Source: CAYVFC01 sp964450715
Lineage (GTDB): Bacteria > Myxococcota_A > Polyangia > Polyangiales > JAFGIB01
Direction: 5' to 3'
Assembly: GCA_964450715.1 (NCBI GenBank)
Contig: CAYVFC010000118.1
Span: 1-25,322, forward strand
DNA: 25,322 nt
This document shows positions 24,673 through 25,322 of this stretch, piece after piece. Below the pieces are notes generated by a model. The model had not been told where the DNA came from. It did not search any database and was given only the letters and a program-made list of their open reading frames with translations. The number at the start of each line of letters is the position of its first letter. Position 1 is the stretch's first letter. Both the position numbers and the translations under genes were made by a program.

Positions 24673-24863
24673 AAGACCCTTCCCCGCCCGGTTTCGAATA
24701 CTACATCGATGACGAGACCCTCCGAAGCTACGGTAAGAAACCGTTGGTGCTTCGACTGCGCTGGCTCTACATGGGCAACTTGCTCAGAAGATCGTATCCC
24801 CGCGAGATAGTGCGCCTTCACGAACGCTTTCGCAAACGCGGGGCCGCAGATCCGTCTTTATAG
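24669..24863 (+). CDS. Small protein coupled to the nucleotidyltransferase
   Basis: 64 residues from a GTG at 24669 that overlaps the preceding TGA (GTGA). It contains EYYIDDETLRSYGKKPLVLR and LRWLYMGNLLRRSYPREIVR, a pattern I recognise in short proteins that often follow this kind of nucleotidyltransferase; the function is not established to my knowledge. It is rich in Arg, Leu and Tyr and has no catalytic motif. The coupling suggests a partner or regulator. An alternative is that it is simply a conserved passenger. Confidence 0.7.
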   Translation: MKDPSPPGFEYYIDDETLRSYGKKPLVLRLRWLYMGNLLRRSYPREIVRLHERFRKRGAADPSL

Positions 24864-24893
24864 GGGACGAGGACGGGTTCTCTGTATCTTTCC

Positions 24894-24970
24894 GTAACGA
24901 GAACGAGGGGACGGGAACGAGGGGACGCGTAACAAGGGGACGGTAACAAGGGGACGTAACAAGGGGACGG
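24894..24970. repeat. Short tandem array, unit GTAACAAGGGGACG
   Basis: About five units: two degenerate (GAACGAGGGGACG type) followed by three almost perfect TAACAAGGGGACG units. The last unit runs into the left arm of the inverted-repeat element at 24961. It is non-coding and lies right after the small protein gene. Confidence 0.85.
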
Positions 24971-25249
24971 GGCTAAGATTTAAGTTGTTTGCCGCTTGGA
25001 CATGGGGAAGAAGACTATCGGTATCGCGAAAGGGCCGCTAATGGAGGCCGAAGGCGAACTACGAACGGGGATGGCGCGACATGCCGAGAAATGAGATGGA
25101 TCCAGGTGCGAAGCGGATCGCAAGGACGGGATAAACGTCAGAGCGTTAACTTTCGCTCAGGTCGAAGCCGGTCGGTCAGATGGGAAACCGAGCTGGTAAG
25201 CCGAGGCGGAGGCGGAGAAGAGAAACTTAAAACTTAGCCCCGTCCCCTT
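24961..25249. repeat. 289-bp element with 26-bp inverted repeats (25 of 26 matching)
   Basis: The left arm AAGGGGACGGGGCTAAG plus ATTTAAGTT (24961-24986) is reversed at 25224-25249 with a single mismatch. The arm also occurs alone at 16958-16984. The interior (24987-25223) has no convincing gene; a short frame beginning MGKKTIGIAKGPLMEAEGEL stops early. Such arms commonly surround small transposases in bacterial genomes, but no transposase is left here, so a non-autonomous or decayed element is most likely. After 25249 the window ends in low-complexity G/C sequence. Confidence 0.75.
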
Positions 25250-25322
25250 TGCGGTGGGAAACCGAGGTACCCTGTGCATTGACGGGTCCCCCTCGCCGCG
25301 GGGGGGGGTTGCGCGGGGCCGA

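Noticed and set aside
24894..24970. CRISPR or iteron-type origin
   Set aside because: Units are directly adjacent 13-14 bp repeats without spacers, and no cas or replication initiator gene is near.

Overview
The window looks like a scaffold piece from a high-GC deltaproteobacterial or Myxococcota-type genome, probably metagenome-assembled. The signs are two very large cysteine-rich repeat lipoproteins, a long Ser/Thr kinase fused to an ATPase and helical repeats, an FHA protein, a 7TM-SpoIIE phosphatase, and two 100-N scaffold gaps that both fall in repeated DNA. The lineage is inferred from gene style only; no rRNA, tRNA or other marker gene was seen.

Left part (1-11142), all genes on the minus strand: a cysteine-rich lipoprotein whose reading frame is cut by one in-frame TGA but continues with the same repeat pattern past the left edge; a membrane 7TM-DISM/SpoIIE (RsbU-like) phosphatase; and a giant lipoprotein (5474-10596) made of about 17 visible Cys/Asp-rich modules, part of which forms an exact 453-bp higher-order repeat. 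An assembly gap lies near the C-terminal end of that protein. Short inverted-repeat elements sit downstream (5225-5420) and upstream (10743-11078) of it.

Middle part (11143-16982): an FHA-domain protein, then a locus centred on a TetR regulator. TetR, a glutamate-1-semialdehyde-aminomutase-like class III aminotransferase and a truncated transketolase N-subunit run leftward. A truncated PLP-dependent decarboxylase runs rightward from a shared promoter region with two operator-like palindromes. Beyond it lies a dense mosaic of unrelated gene pieces: a beta-lactamase-family fragment, an orphan C-terminus, a metallopeptidase-like N-terminus, the 5' part of a group II intron with a reverse-transcriptase fragment, a small intact conserved-looking gene, and a YeeE/YedE-like fragment. 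This is either a real recombination graveyard or an assembly chimera.

Right part (16958-25322): a 1367-residue kinase/ATPase/helical-repeat/GAF-like protein, a 5'-nucleotidase-family lipoprotein and a membrane-anchored alpha/beta hydrolase, all on the minus strand and perhaps co-transcribed in part. A plus-strand pair follows: an AbiEii/MNT-like nucleotidyltransferase and a 64-residue protein, overlapping by 4 bp. The window ends in a short tandem array and a 289-bp inverted-repeat element whose terminal sequence also overlaps the stop codon of the kinase gene 8 kb away.

No CRISPR array, complete transposase, tRNA or rRNA was found. The best candidates for something unusual are the TetR-controlled aminotransferase/transketolase/decarboxylase locus, the in-frame TGA at a cysteine position, the gene-fragment mosaic, and the three families of inverted-repeat elements.
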